In this document: positions 1 to 9,710 of the stretch, piece by piece
Position numbering within the stretch: the stretch's first letter is position 1
How the letters are laid out: each line of letters begins with the position of its first letter
Assembly: GCF_947500065.1 (NCBI RefSeq)
Contig: NZ_CANMQT010000008.1
Span: 186,001 to 250,000 of the forward strand
Direction of reading: 5' to 3'
Length of the DNA: 64,000 bases
Origin: an uncultured Aquimarina sp.
GTDB taxonomy: Bacteria; Bacteroidota; Bacteroidia; Flavobacteriales; Flavobacteriaceae
Translations under genes and position numbers: made by a program
Notes under the pieces: generated by a model
Database searches by the model: none
The model's input: the letters and a program-made list of their open reading frames with translations, nothing else
What the model was told of the DNA's origin: nothing

Positions 1-858
1 AACCTTATCAATAATCTAAACTTTGGAGAGCGACTTAATCTAATTTACAAAAGCGACGGAAACGAACAACAAAGATTTCAGGCCAATCTTTCATTGCCAT
101 ACATACTAAAAACCCCTATCGGCATAGAAGCCAGTTTAGATATCTTTAAAAAAGATTCTAGTTTTTTAATCACAGAGCAAAACATTCGCCTAAACTATCT
201 TATAAACGACAAAAACAATTTATCAATTGGATATAAAGCAATTTCTTCTAACAATCTCCTAGATATACCACAACCCATTTTAAACATAAACAACTACTCC
301 GCTTCCTTCTTTGGAATTGGCTTTAATCACACCAAAAGACAGAATAACGATTTATTCCCTGTTAAAAACACATATAGTATTGAAGCAGAATTTGGTTCAA
401 GAAGCACAGATACTGAAAGCATAAACCAAATAAAAGGAAGTATCAACCTTAGCTACATATTCGAATTAAATCAAAGAAATTCTATTTTCTTAAAAAACAC
501 AGCTTCAATTATTATTTCTGACGATTTATTCACCAATGAGTTATTTAGATTTGGAGGCATCAATTCGATACGAGGATTTGAAGAAAATAGCGTTAATGCA
601 TCTCTCTATAACGTCCTTAATACTGAATACAGATACATCCTCTCTCAGAATCTCTATGCACATTCAATTATAGATTACTCTTATTTTGAAGACGAAAGCA
701 ATAGGATTTCAGACAACCTTACTAGTTTTGGATTTGGGCTAGGATTAAATACACAAACAGGTCTATTTAAGATAATTTTCGCTAATGGAAAAAACAGCAA
801 CTCCAACTTTAGATTCTCCAATACAAAGGTACATATTAGCCTAAATGCAACGTTTTAA
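1..858 (+). CDS. Omp85/BamA-like outer-membrane protein, C-terminal part (partial)
   Basis: The reading frame is open from base 1 to the stop at 858, so the gene begins before the window. The visible 285 residues are alternating beta-strand-like segments ending in an aromatic residue (LNATF), as expected for an outer-membrane beta barrel. The stretch FGGINSIRGF carries the RGF motif found in the conserved loop of the Omp85 surface-antigen domain (BamA, TamA, ShlB relatives), which lies inside the barrel. The role is probably insertion or secretion of outer-membrane proteins, but the POTRA region that would separate BamA from TamA-like proteins is outside the window. The first visible ATG is not a credible start. 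Confidence 0.7.
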   Translation, partial: NLINNLNFGERLNLIYKSDGNEQQRFQANLSLPYILKTPIGIEASLDIFKKDSSFLITEQNIRLNYLINDKNNLSIGYKAISSNNLLDIPQPILNINNYSASFFGIGFNHTKRQNNDLFPVKNTYSIEAEFGSRSTDTESINQIKGSINLSYIFELNQRNSIFLKNTASIIISDDLFTNELFRFGGINSIRGFEENSVNASLYNVLNTEYRYILSQNLYAHSIIDYSYFEDESNRISDNLTSFGFGLGLNTQTGLFKIIFANGKNSNSNFRFSNTKVHISLNATF

Positions 859-1298
859 ATCCTCAAAACATCAAATATTAAGATAAATTAACCTAACAAA
901 AGTGGCTTATAAACCCTCCCTTACAACCATTATCCTAGCCTAGATCCAACAAATACTCAAACTCCAATCATCAAAACAATAACAGCACTAACCTCAATTG
1001 AAATAACAAAACTCATTGCCACAACAACATGCGCATACCTATTATAATAATCTCAAAACAAAAGATTTATGATTATTTCAAAAAGCTACTGCTATTTTAT
1101 TTAACAAACCAACAACCTTAATTTTCAAATCAAAAAGAGGCCACAGAAAAGCACAAACTTAGTACTATAACGTTATAGTAGGATTTCACAATATATTAAC
1201 CAGACTAGAACAATAATTTAATTTTTAACTAAATAAAAGTTGTTTAATTAAGATTTTATTATGATTTTTGGCATTGGCTAATTCAAATAAATTATAAA
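859..1298. other. 440-bp intergenic region upstream of susC
   Basis: AT-rich spacer without a convincing reading frame. The only clear structure is an 18-bp perfect palindrome at 1163-1180, listed separately. No clean TAnnTTTG box is seen; the closest TG-rich stretch lies about 30 bp before the susC start. It presumably holds the susC-susD operon promoter. Confidence 0.4.
1163..1180. promoter_or_regulatory. 18-bp perfect palindrome upstream of susC
   Basis: TACTATAACGTTATAGTA reads identically on both strands, with no spacer. It lies 119 bp upstream of the susC start in an otherwise featureless region, so it may be an operator for a dimeric regulator of the susC-susD operon. It lacks a T-run and is too short for a terminator. 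The function is inferred from position only. Confidence 0.4.
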
Positions 1299-4200
1299 AT
1301 GAGAACAAAGTTTAGAGGAATTCTAACGCTTTTACTGGCGTTTGTAGTGCAACTAACGTTTGCACAAGAAAAAACGATCTCAGGTAATGTGACCGACAAT
1401 AGTGGGTTACCTTTACCAGGAGTAAATATCGTTGTAAAAGGTACTAGTACAGGTACGCAGTCTGATTTTGATGGAAACTATTCCATTAAAGCAAACAAAG
1501 GAGCGGTACTTTCATTTAGTTATCTTGGTTTTACAACCAAAGAGGTTGTAATTGGAGATGGTGACAGTATCAATGTACAACTTGCTGAGGATGCAGCAAC
1601 ATTAGAAGAAGTAGTAGTAACAGCTCAAGGTATTCGTAAAGCTAAGAAAGCATTAGGATACGCTGTTGCAACAATTGCTGCTGATGACATTGCTTCTAAA
1701 CCGCAAACGGATGTGATTAGAGCACTGACAGGAAAAGCGTCTGGTGTAAACATTACTCAAACATCCGGTTTATCTGGTTCTGGAACCAACATTATTATAC
1801 GTGGTTACTCTTCTATTAACGGAAGTAACCAACCACTTTTCGTAGTGGATGGTGTTCCTTTTAATTCGAACACTAACAATGACACAAACTTTGTTGCTGG
1901 AGGAGCTTCTGCTTCTAGTCGTTTCTTAGATTTAGATCCGAACAACATTAAAGAAATATCAGTATTAAAAGGATTAAGTGCAACGACACTTTATGGTCAA
2001 GCTGGTAGAAATGGTGTTGTTTTAGTAACTACAAAATCTGGTACTAAAGCAGATAACAATAAGAAATTTGAAATTTCTGTTAACCAATCTTATTTCTCAA
2101 ACCAAATTGCTAACCTTCCTGATTACCAAGATACTTACGGTAATGGTTTTTATCAAAACTATTCTCAAGCATTTAGTAACTGGGGTCCTAACTTTAATAC
2201 AAGAGGACAACAAAGTGTTGGTGCTGACGGAACTGTTCCACATCCATATGACAGAGATGATCTTGCTACAGCATTCCCTCAATTCCAAGGAGCTCGTTAT
2301 GAGTACAGACCATATGACAGTGTAGAAGACTTTTTTACTACAGGTTCAGTTGTAACTACATCTATAGGAGCTAGCGGTTCTAGTGAAAACTCAAACTATA
2401 ATATTAATTTTGGACGTACTGAAGACGAAGGATTCGTACCAAATAATGAATATAACAGATTGAACTTCAGTGCTGGTGGATCAACAAAATTATCTAATAA
2501 GTTTACGATCAGTTCATCTTTTAACTATGTAAGAACTGATAAAGTTACTCCTCCAACTGCTGTTGGTTTTGGTAGTAACCCTGCAGGAGCATCATTATTT
2601 GCTAATGTATTGTATACTCCAAGAAGTGTTGACTTATTCGGTTTACCTTTTGAAAACCCATTAGACAACTCATCAGTATACTATAGAGCTGGTAATGATA
2701 TTCAGAATCCATTATGGACTAGTAAAAACATTAAAGACACGGAGAGAATTAGAAGATTCTTCGGTAACGTAACTACTTCATACCAAATCAACGATTGGAT
2801 TAACTTATCTTACCGTTTAAGTATTGATGGTTATAACCAAAGAAACGAAAGAACAGCTAACAAAGGTGGTCAGCAAGTTCAAGGAGGTAATTATTCTACT
2901 TCTGATATTGAAAGTACTACTTGGGATCATACATTAAGTTTGAATTTTGACACAAACGTATCTGATAAGATTAATCTTAGTGGTACAATTGGTTTAAACC
3001 CAAGAAATGAAGAGTTTATTTTCCAAAACACTAATAGTACTCAACAGTTTGTTTATGGTATTTTTACTCATAACAATTTTGAGGAAACTACTGCTAACAC
3101 TTTCTTTCAGGAATCAAACATTATAGGTGCCTATGGTAGTGTTACTTTTGGATATGACAATTATTTATATCTAAACGTTCAAGGTAGAAATGACTGGTTC
3201 TCATCTCTTCCTAGAGAAAGTAGAAGTATTTTCTATCCATCAGCAAGTTTATCATTTGTTCCAACTTCAGCTTTTGAAGCTTTAAAAGGAAGCAAAGCTA
3301 TTAACTATTTGAAACTGAGAGTTGGATACGGTTCTTCTGCAGGTTTCCCTGACCCATATGCTTCGATTAGAGGATTAGGAAGTGCTACTAATGTTTTTGA
3401 TAGTCCTACAGGAGGAACTACTAACGTATTGACAATTAACAATAACTTAGGTAATCCTAATCTAAAACCTGAATTGATCACGGAAGTTGAAGCGGGTATT
3501 GAAACTAGATTATTTGATAACAGGATAGGTTTTGATTTATCTGTTTATGACAAAAAATCGACTGATTTAATTCTTCAAAACAAGCAATTAGATCCAGCTA
3601 CAGGTTATACAGTGACTTCTGACAACTTAGGAGAAGTAACTAACCAAGGTCTTGAATTAGGATTCAATTTAAATCCAATTAGAAGTGATGATCCAGAAGG
3701 TTTCAGATGGGACATCTCAGGACAGTATACTATTAATGAAAATATAGTAGAAGATAATGGAGATGCTCCAGGAAGTATAACTGTTTTTGCAGGATTCGGA
3801 ACTCAAGGTAATGCTGCTATCTCAGGAGAAGCTTATGGTGTTATTGTTGGTACATCTATACAAAGAGATGCTAATGGTAACTTTGTTGTTGGTGCTGATG
3901 GAAACTATGTAGCTGACACTGATCTTAAAATCATTGGTGATCCTAATGCTGATTGGAGAACTACTATTATTAATGAGTTTTCTTATAAGAACTTTACTTT
4001 AAACACTCAGTTAGAATACACGCACGGTGGAGACATCTTTTCTACTACTGCTTCTGCATTACTATCAAGAGGTTTAACTACTGACACAGAGTATGACAGA
4101 ACTCAAACATTTATTTTGCCTGGTGTAGATTTAAATGGAGCTCCTAATACAACTCAAATAGCTGCAACAGATTTAGGTTTTGTTAATTCAGGATTCTTTA

Positions 4201-4478
4201 TAGATGAGCAAGCAATTTATGATGCTTCTACTATTAGACTACGTGAAGTTAGTTTAAGCTATAATTTCCCTAAAAGATTTTTAGAACAAACTCCTTTCGG
4301 AAAAGTGTCTATTAGTTTTATAGGACAAAATATGTGGTATAAAGCGATCAATTTCCCTGATGGATTAAATTTTGATCCAGAAGTTACAAGTTTAGGTGTT
4401 GGTAATGGACAAGGTTTTGATTACCTAACTGGTCCAACTGCTAAGCGATATGGATTTAGCTTAAACCTTACATTCTAA
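1299..4478 (+). CDS. SusC/RagA family TonB-linked outer-membrane protein
   Basis: 1059 residues, the usual size for SusC proteins. A Sec signal peptide ends near residue 22 (LTFAQ). Next come a carboxypeptidase-regulatory-like domain (about 25-105, with GLPLPGVNIVVKGT and SDFDGNYSI), a TonB-box-like segment (EEVVVTAQG), a plug domain (about 115-235, with LFVVDGVPF and GRNGVVLVTTKSG) and a barrel ending in SLNLTF. The protein should import an oligomeric nutrient across the outer membrane, powered by TonB, with the SusD protein encoded 14 bp downstream as its lid. The substrate cannot be read from the sequence: no glycoside hydrolase or peptidase lies in the operon. Confidence 0.95.
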   Translation: MRTKFRGILTLLLAFVVQLTFAQEKTISGNVTDNSGLPLPGVNIVVKGTSTGTQSDFDGNYSIKANKGAVLSFSYLGFTTKEVVIGDGDSINVQLAEDAATLEEVVVTAQGIRKAKKALGYAVATIAADDIASKPQTDVIRALTGKASGVNITQTSGLSGSGTNIIIRGYSSINGSNQPLFVVDGVPFNSNTNNDTNFVAGGASASSRFLDLDPNNIKEISVLKGLSATTLYGQAGRNGVVLVTTKSGTKADNNKKFEISVNQSYFSNQIANLPDYQDTYGNGFYQNYSQAFSNWGPNFNTRGQQSVGADGTVPHPYDRDDLATAFPQFQGARYEYRPYDSVEDFFTTGSVVTTSIGASGSSENSNYNINFGRTEDEGFVPNNEYNRLNFSAGGSTKLSNKFTISSSFNYVRTDKVTPPTAVGFGSNPAGASLFANVLYTPRSVDLFGLPFENPLDNSSVYYRAGNDIQNPLWTSKNIKDTERIRRFFGNVTTSYQINDWINLSYRLSIDGYNQRNERTANKGGQQVQGGNYSTSDIESTTWDHTLSLNFDTNVSDKINLSGTIGLNPRNEEFIFQNTNSTQQFVYGIFTHNNFEETTANTFFQESNIIGAYGSVTFGYDNYLYLNVQGRNDWFSSLPRESRSIFYPSASLSFVPTSAFEALKGSKAINYLKLRVGYGSSAGFPDPYASIRGLGSATNVFDSPTGGTTNVLTINNNLGNPNLKPELITEVEAGIETRLFDNRIGFDLSVYDKKSTDLILQNKQLDPATGYTVTSDNLGEVTNQGLELGFNLNPIRSDDPEGFRWDISGQYTINENIVEDNGDAPGSITVFAGFGTQGNAAISGEAYGVIVGTSIQRDANGNFVVGADGNYVADTDLKIIGDPNADWRTTIINEFSYKNFTLNTQLEYTHGGDIFSTTASALLSRGLTTDTEYDRTQTFILPGVDLNGAPNTTQIAATDLGFVNSGFFIDEQAIYDASTIRLREVSLSYNFPKRFLEQTPFGKVSISFIGQNMWYKAINFPDGLNFDPEVTSLGVGNGQGFDYLTGPTAKRYGFSLNLTF

Positions 4479-4492
4479 AAATTAAAAAAATT

Positions 4493-6223
4493 ATGAAAAA
4501 TAGACAATTTATAAAACCAGTTATACTGTTTATGTTCGTTCTCATAGGATTTACTTCTTGTGAAACTACCGAACTGGATTTATTACAAAATCCAAATGAT
4601 GTAACCGAAGATCGATTAGACCCTGAATTTTTATTTAATAATATTCAGCTAGGATTTGTAGGATTTGTTGAAAATGCTGCAGGAGACGCTTCATTTACCG
4701 CACAGGTTACCCGTTCTTTCGCAATGACAGGAGGTAATCAATATGTAAATGCTTTTTCACCTTCTAGTTTTAATGGATTATGGACTTCTGCTTATGCAGG
4801 AATACTTGCTGATGTTCAAGCATTGGAACCAATAGCACAAGAACAAGGATTAACCTATCACTTAGGAGCTTCTAAAATTATGAGAGCTTATACTCTTGTA
4901 ACGCTTGTTGACCTTTTTGGTGATGTACCATTTAGTGAAGCTTTACAAGGTAATGATAATTTAAACCCTACTGAAGATGCACAATCTGATGTATACCTTG
5001 CTGCTCTAGCTGATATAAATGAAGCTATTACAATGCTTGCTACTGAAACTTCTGTTTTACCAGGAGATGATATGTATTTTGCTTTAAACAATGGTGGATC
5101 AGTAGATGCTGATTTACAGGATAATTGGATTACAGCTGCAAAAACATTAAAACTAAGAATATTAAACAATGCTAGACTTAATGGGACAGCGATTGGATTA
5201 AATATTACTAGCGAAATAAATGCGTTGCTTTTAGAAAACGATTTAATCGATACTGCTGCAGAAGATTGGCAGTTTAATTACAATTCTACTAGGGTAAATC
5301 CTGATTCTCGTCATCCTGGTTATGGAAGATACTATGAGAATGGTGCTGCAGGTTATATGTCTAATTATCTAATGTGGGCAATGCTAGGAAGTGGTGAAAA
5401 AGGAATTGATGACCCTAGATTACGTTACTATTTCTATAGACAAGACAATGACGCTACAGGGGAAGATATTTTCACATTAGGCTGTGGTGACGGAAGACAA
5501 TCTGCTCCAGGTCACTATGCGGCTGTAACTTCTATCTACAACACTACACCAGTTCCATTCTGTACTGCAGACGCAGGAAGAGGTTATTGGGGTAGAGATA
5601 TGGGAGACAATGGAGGTATTCCTCCAGATAATACTCAAAGAACAGTATATGGAGTATATCCTGTAGGAGGTTTATTTGATGAGAATCAAGATGATGATGT
5701 TCAAAATGACGGTGAAGACGGAACACTGCTAGGAGCAGGTATTACTCCAGTATTACTTTCTTCTTATGTTAACTTCATTAAAGCTGAAGCGCAATTAACA
5801 CTAGGAACTACAGGTGATGCAAGAGCATTCTTAGAAGCAGGTATCAGAGCTTCTATGCTTAAAGTAACAACCTTTGATGCTACTACAGCAGCAAGTACTT
5901 TTGCAGCTACTACAGCAAATATAGATGCCTATGTTACTCTAGTACTTACTCAATATGATTTAGTTGATAACTTAGGTAAACTAGACATTATAATGAAAGA
6001 ATACTATATCGCTGCATATGGTAATGGTTTAGAAATATATAATGGATATAGAAGAACTGGTTTCCCAAGTAACTTCCAACCAACATTAGAGATCAACTCT
6101 GGAGACTACTATAGAACAGCATTATATCCTGCTAATTATGTTAATGTAAATGTGAATGCTACTCAAAGAGATAGAACAGAACAAGTATTCTGGGATACTA
6201 ACGCTCCTGGGTTCATTAATTAA
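4493..6223 (+). CDS. SusD/RagB family nutrient-binding lipoprotein
   Basis: 576 residues. The lipoprotein signal peptide ends in GFTSC, so C23 should be lipidated and the protein surface-anchored. The helix-rich N-terminal half contains the TPR-like region of SusD (KIMRAYTLVTLVDLFGDVPFSEA), and the C-terminal part has the typical GNGLEIYNGYRRTGFP segment. SusD proteins bind substrate and cap the SusC barrel. The gene follows susC by 14 bp and precedes two more lipoprotein genes by 12 bp each, forming one operon. This is the SusD-like_2 style often annotated as RagB/SusD without known ligand. Confidence 0.94.
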   Translation: MKNRQFIKPVILFMFVLIGFTSCETTELDLLQNPNDVTEDRLDPEFLFNNIQLGFVGFVENAAGDASFTAQVTRSFAMTGGNQYVNAFSPSSFNGLWTSAYAGILADVQALEPIAQEQGLTYHLGASKIMRAYTLVTLVDLFGDVPFSEALQGNDNLNPTEDAQSDVYLAALADINEAITMLATETSVLPGDDMYFALNNGGSVDADLQDNWITAAKTLKLRILNNARLNGTAIGLNITSEINALLLENDLIDTAAEDWQFNYNSTRVNPDSRHPGYGRYYENGAAGYMSNYLMWAMLGSGEKGIDDPRLRYYFYRQDNDATGEDIFTLGCGDGRQSAPGHYAAVTSIYNTTPVPFCTADAGRGYWGRDMGDNGGIPPDNTQRTVYGVYPVGGLFDENQDDDVQNDGEDGTLLGAGITPVLLSSYVNFIKAEAQLTLGTTGDARAFLEAGIRASMLKVTTFDATTAASTFAATTANIDAYVTLVLTQYDLVDNLGKLDIIMKEYYIAAYGNGLEIYNGYRRTGFPSNFQPTLEINSGDYYRTALYPANYVNVNVNATQRDRTEQVFWDTNAPGFIN

Positions 6224-6235
6224 AAAATAAATTCA

Positions 6236-7111
6236 ATGAAAAATATATTTAAAATAGCAATAATTTGTTTAGTATCACTGACACTAACAAATTGTGAGGA
6301 TAATGAAAAATCGCCCCTCGTTGAACAAGTAGATGGTGTATTTGTTCTTATAGATATTGAAAACGCTTTGATTGATGTAACGCAAATAGGGACTTCTACT
6401 TATGGTGGAACTCTAAGAGCTCCGGTTGACAATGTAGCAAGTCATACGATTGAAGTTAGAGCTGTAATCGGTGGAGATGATGCATCTGAGTTTGCTGAGT
6501 TATACACAACTACTACTTTTCCGGCAACTTTCTTAGTTACCGCTGGTGACATTGCAACTGCATTAGGTGTTGATGTTAGCACTTTTGGACCAGGAACAAG
6601 ATTTGATTTTGTAGGTACAAGTGTAGGAACAGATGGAACCGTAGTTACTACTAGTAATTTAAGTGGAGATGTACAAGCAGAGTCTGGTATTAGACAAGCT
6701 TACAACTTAAGAACTTTTATATCTTGTCCTGTTGACCCTGCAGAAATAGCTGGAACTTATGATGTTACCGAACTTGGTTTTGGTACTTTCTTCGGAGAAA
6801 CTAATTTTACAAGAACAATCGTTGCAGGTCCTGGATCTGGTCAGATTACAATTGTAGAAGGAGAATACACAACTACTGGTGGAGATCCATTAATTCTAGA
6901 TATTGACTTTGCAACTGGTATCATTACTGGTGGCGGAAATGATGAGGATGGAAATGCAGCTGTATCCTTTGATGCATCTGTATTAGGTACTGAAAACACG
7001 TATCTTGTAGAAGGTGGGTTTTTCTTTTCTTGTGTTGGTGCACTTGATATAAACATGAACTTCTTACCTTTTAATGCTAATCCTCACAAATTTGTTTTAC
7101 AAAAACAATAA
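6236..7111 (+). CDS. Surface lipoprotein of the susCD operon, function unknown
   Basis: 291 residues. The signal peptide ends in TLTNC, so C20 is the likely lipidated residue. The rest is rich in Thr, Gly and Val with predicted beta structure and contains no enzymatic motif that I recognise. One Cys pair (near residues 163 and 265) could form a disulfide. Third gene of the susC-susD operon, 12 bp after susD. Proteins in this position (SusE/SusF-like by location, not by clear similarity) commonly bind the same ligand at the cell surface; that role is inferred from context. Confidence 0.7.
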   Translation: MKNIFKIAIICLVSLTLTNCEDNEKSPLVEQVDGVFVLIDIENALIDVTQIGTSTYGGTLRAPVDNVASHTIEVRAVIGGDDASEFAELYTTTTFPATFLVTAGDIATALGVDVSTFGPGTRFDFVGTSVGTDGTVVTTSNLSGDVQAESGIRQAYNLRTFISCPVDPAEIAGTYDVTELGFGTFFGETNFTRTIVAGPGSGQITIVEGEYTTTGGDPLILDIDFATGIITGGGNDEDGNAAVSFDASVLGTENTYLVEGGFFFSCVGALDINMNFLPFNANPHKFVLQKQ

Positions 7112-7123
7112 AACTTTGAAATT

Positions 7124-7981
7124 ATGAAAAGATTTAATTTAAAATATATAATTCTTTCACTTGCAGTATTATGTTTTTGTGCATGTGATGACGATGATCC
7201 AATATCTGCCGGAGATGGTGACCCATTAAGTGAAACCGTTGTAAATCTAGAGGCTACGATAACACCTGATTTATTAGTAATTGGAGAAGGTAACGTTATA
7301 AGTTTCCAGGTTACTTTACCAAATTCCTTTTCTAGTGACGCAACAGTAACTGCTAGAATAACGTTAGATAATGGTAATAATAGTATTGGAACTGCTACTG
7401 TATTAGCGGGTGCTACCACAGGATCAGGTACTATTACTGTTCCTGCAGATGATGGAGTTATTACTGGAGATACTGTTGGTGGTGTTAGTAACGCAGCTAC
7501 AATAACTTTAGTAGCTATTCTTCTTGATGAACTAGTTTCTGGTACTACATATACGATTTCATCTAACTCAGTGGACTTAGGTATTTATGCTGACACTTTA
7601 CCTGCTGATAGTGGTATGAATGTACTATTTGACTGGGAAGATCCTGCTACTAATGATTTAGATATGGAAATAATCGACAGAGCTTTTACTTCTATATTCG
7701 AATCAGCAGCAAGTGGAAGTCGTTTTGAAAGTGATTTATTCCAAAATGCTGGAAGAGATGATGGAATCTATGACGTTTATGTTACCATATTTACTGCGTC
7801 GCCTACTGTTGATCTTAATTATGATCTATTAATGACAGGTCCTGATGGAGTTTTATATGTAGTTAACGGTGCTTTACCTGCTGGATCTCCAGCTGGTACA
7901 CGTATAGCAATTGCAACTTTTGAAAAAGTTACAGATGCTGTAAGTGGAGAAGTAAGCTACATAAATATTGGTGCTCTATAA
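7124..7981 (+). CDS. Surface lipoprotein of the susCD operon, Calx-beta-like N-terminus
   Basis: 285 residues. The lipoprotein signal ends in CFCAC (C21 likely lipidated) followed by an acidic DDDD stretch, typical of surface-exported Bacteroidetes lipoproteins. Residues about 40-150 look like an immunoglobulin or Calx-beta-like fold. The second half (about 170-285) has repeated Asp-rich loops and no catalytic signature. Last gene of the operon, followed 25 bp later by a strong intrinsic terminator. Probably an accessory ligand-binding protein; function unknown. Confidence 0.7.
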   Translation: MKRFNLKYIILSLAVLCFCACDDDDPISAGDGDPLSETVVNLEATITPDLLVIGEGNVISFQVTLPNSFSSDATVTARITLDNGNNSIGTATVLAGATTGSGTITVPADDGVITGDTVGGVSNAATITLVAILLDELVSGTTYTISSNSVDLGIYADTLPADSGMNVLFDWEDPATNDLDMEIIDRAFTSIFESAASGSRFESDLFQNAGRDDGIYDVYVTIFTASPTVDLNYDLLMTGPDGVLYVVNGALPAGSPAGTRIAIATFEKVTDAVSGEVSYINIGAL

Positions 7982-8006
7982 GAGAATCTCCAATAAATAA
8001 TTATAT

Positions 8007-8043
8007 AAACATCCCGATCAAAATTTGATCGGGATGTTTTTTT
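8007..8043 (+). terminator. Intrinsic terminator of the susCD operon
   Basis: The arms AAACATCCCGATCAAA and TTTGATCGGGATGTTT pair almost end to end around a single base, followed by a run of seven T (8037-8043). It closes the susC-susD-lipoprotein operon. The downstream rlmB promoter begins within a few bases of it. Confidence 0.9.
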
Positions 8044-8048
8044 ATATA

Positions 8049-8056
8049 TATCTTTG
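8049..8056 (+). promoter_or_regulatory. -7 promoter box of rlmB (TATCTTTG)
   Basis: TATCTTTG matches the Bacteroidetes -7 consensus TAnnTTTG exactly and ends only 6 bp before the rlmB ATG at 8063. A TTTG that could serve as -33 element ends at 8027, inside the preceding terminator stem, 21 bp upstream. Transcription would start at or next to the start codon, giving a leaderless or nearly leaderless mRNA. Confidence 0.6.
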
Positions 8057-8062
8057 TCTGCT

Positions 8063-8797
8063 ATGGAAAAAGAATCTCAAATCTTTGGTATAAGAGCAGT
8101 TATTGAAGCAATCAATTCAGGAAAAACAATCGATAAACTTTTTATCCAAAAAGGTTTACAAGGAGAGCTCGCCAAGGAACTAATGAACTTGATTAAAACA
8201 GATAGTATCAGTTTTTCATACGTTCCTATAGAAAAATTAAATAGGCTTACTCGTAAAAACCACCAAGGAGTTGTAGCGCTTACCTCTCCTATCGAATTTC
8301 ATAATCTAGAAAATTTAGTTCTCAAAATAATTGAATCCGGTGAAACTCCGTTATTCCTGATTCTAGATCAATTATCTGATGTTCGTAATTTTGGAGCAAT
8401 TATAAGAACTGCTGAATGTACAGGAGTCCATGGTATTATCATTCAGAAAAAAGGTGGAGCACCAGTAAGTGCGGATACTGTAAAAACTTCTGCAGGAGCT
8501 ATTTTTAAGATTCCAATCTGCAAAGTTGATCATATTAAAGATGCTATGTTTTACCTACAAGCTTCCGGAATACAGATAATAGCTGCAACAGAGAAAGCTT
8601 CCTCCCCTATTTATGATATAGATATAACCACTCCTAGTGCCATAGTAATGGGTAGTGAGGGTAAAGGTATATCTAATTCTGTTTTAAAGATTGCTGATCA
8701 TCTGGCCAAATTACCTATGTATGGAGAAATAGCTTCACTTAACGTTTCTGTTGCTTGCGGAGTATTCTTATATGAAACTATTAGACAAAGGTTATAA
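8063..8797 (+). CDS. rlmB: 23S rRNA 2'-O-ribose methyltransferase RlmB (TrmH/SpoU family)
   Basis: 245 residues from ATG 8063; an in-frame TTG at 8054 overlaps the promoter box and is rejected. The N-terminal substrate-binding domain (IFGIRAVIEAI) is followed by the SPOUT domain with its three motifs: LDQLSDVRNFGAIIRTAE, VMGSEGKGI and LNVSVACGVFLYE. RlmB methylates G2251 in the peptidyl-transferase P loop of 23S rRNA using S-adenosylmethionine. Length and motifs fit RlmB better than TrmH. Confidence 0.92.
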   Translation: MEKESQIFGIRAVIEAINSGKTIDKLFIQKGLQGELAKELMNLIKTDSISFSYVPIEKLNRLTRKNHQGVVALTSPIEFHNLENLVLKIIESGETPLFLILDQLSDVRNFGAIIRTAECTGVHGIIIQKKGGAPVSADTVKTSAGAIFKIPICKVDHIKDAMFYLQASGIQIIAATEKASSPIYDIDITTPSAIVMGSEGKGISNSVLKIADHLAKLPMYGEIASLNVSVACGVFLYETIRQRL

Positions 8798-8806
8798 AAA
8801 CACGAT

Positions 8807-9544
8807 TTATTCGTTTTTAGCATTATCCTCTGACTTATATTCATAAACTACCTTAATATCTTCTTCAATATCTTGCTCAGGTAATTTTTCAATAAAATTA
8901 CCGTTTTCATCAAAATGTTTTAAAAATTCATCATCCTCGGGATTATAATCAGGAGATTCCCAATGATATGTCTTTGGCTTAACCACGCCTTTTTTTATTA
9001 AAAAAGCTAACAATACTCCAACTATCAGACCAGACAAATGACCTTCCCAGGAGATTTTTGGATCCACTGGTAATGTATACCATATCATACTTCCATAAAT
9101 AAAAACAACTCCAAATGACAATGCAATCAATCTAAAATGCTTCGCAACTATTCCTTTAAAAAATAGAAATCCAAAAAGCATATATATAACTCCACTTACT
9201 CCAATATGATTTGCTTGCCGTCCAAACAACCATGTCAAAACACCAGTTAATAGAACCCCTAAAAATAACACCTTCCAAGAGTTCTTCGGATAAAAGAAGA
9301 AAAGAGATACGGACAAAATTAATAACGGCAATGTGTTATGCCATAGATGTGACAAATCTCCATGAATAAAAGGAGAAAACAACACTCCTCTTAGTCCGGT
9401 TATCGTTCTGGGATATATTCCGAAATGATTGAAATCAAAACCGAATCTAATTTCAAACCAAAATACAAACCAAATTAACAGGACAAATAATATAGGATAT
9501 CCAATTACTCCCGTACTAAATCTAAAATGATTACTTTTTTCCAT
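8807..9544 (-). CDS. Rhomboid family intramembrane serine protease
   Basis: 245 residues with about six membrane helices in residues 15-190. The catalytic serine lies in HIGVSG (GxSG motif) and the catalytic histidine in WEGHLSG. A conserved H-x-x-x-N lies in the second helix (LWHNTLPLL). The C-terminal 60 residues are cytoplasmic, acidic and without a known domain. Rhomboids cleave membrane-protein substrates within the bilayer; the substrate here is unknown. The gene converges on rlmB with a 9-bp gap. Confidence 0.9.
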   Translation of the reverse strand: MEKSNHFRFSTGVIGYPILFVLLIWFVFWFEIRFGFDFNHFGIYPRTITGLRGVLFSPFIHGDLSHLWHNTLPLLILSVSLFFFYPKNSWKVLFLGVLLTGVLTWLFGRQANHIGVSGVIYMLFGFLFFKGIVAKHFRLIALSFGVVFIYGSMIWYTLPVDPKISWEGHLSGLIVGVLLAFLIKKGVVKPKTYHWESPDYNPEDDEFLKHFDENGNFIEKLPEQDIEEDIKVVYEYKSEDNAKNE

Positions 9545-9697
9545 AAGTACATCCTATAAATCAAAAAACCGTCCAAAAAACTAAATTCCGCTAAATTGTC
9601 AGTAATCCAAACTCTTAAATCACAAAAAAACTGTATTAACCTAGTTAAATTCAAAATAAAGTTAATAATTATAATATCTCTAATAAGAGCTCTTTAG

Positions 9698-9705
9698 TAC
9701 CTTTG
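9698..9705 (+). promoter_or_regulatory. -7 promoter box of rarA (TACCTTTG)
   Basis: Exact TAnnTTTG match ending 5 bp before the rarA ATG, the same unusual closeness as for rlmB, again predicting a leaderless or nearly leaderless transcript. A 10-bp palindrome, AAGAGCTCTT (9685-9694), abuts the box and may be an operator. No clear -33 element. Confidence 0.55.
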
Positions 9706-9710
9706 TAGCC

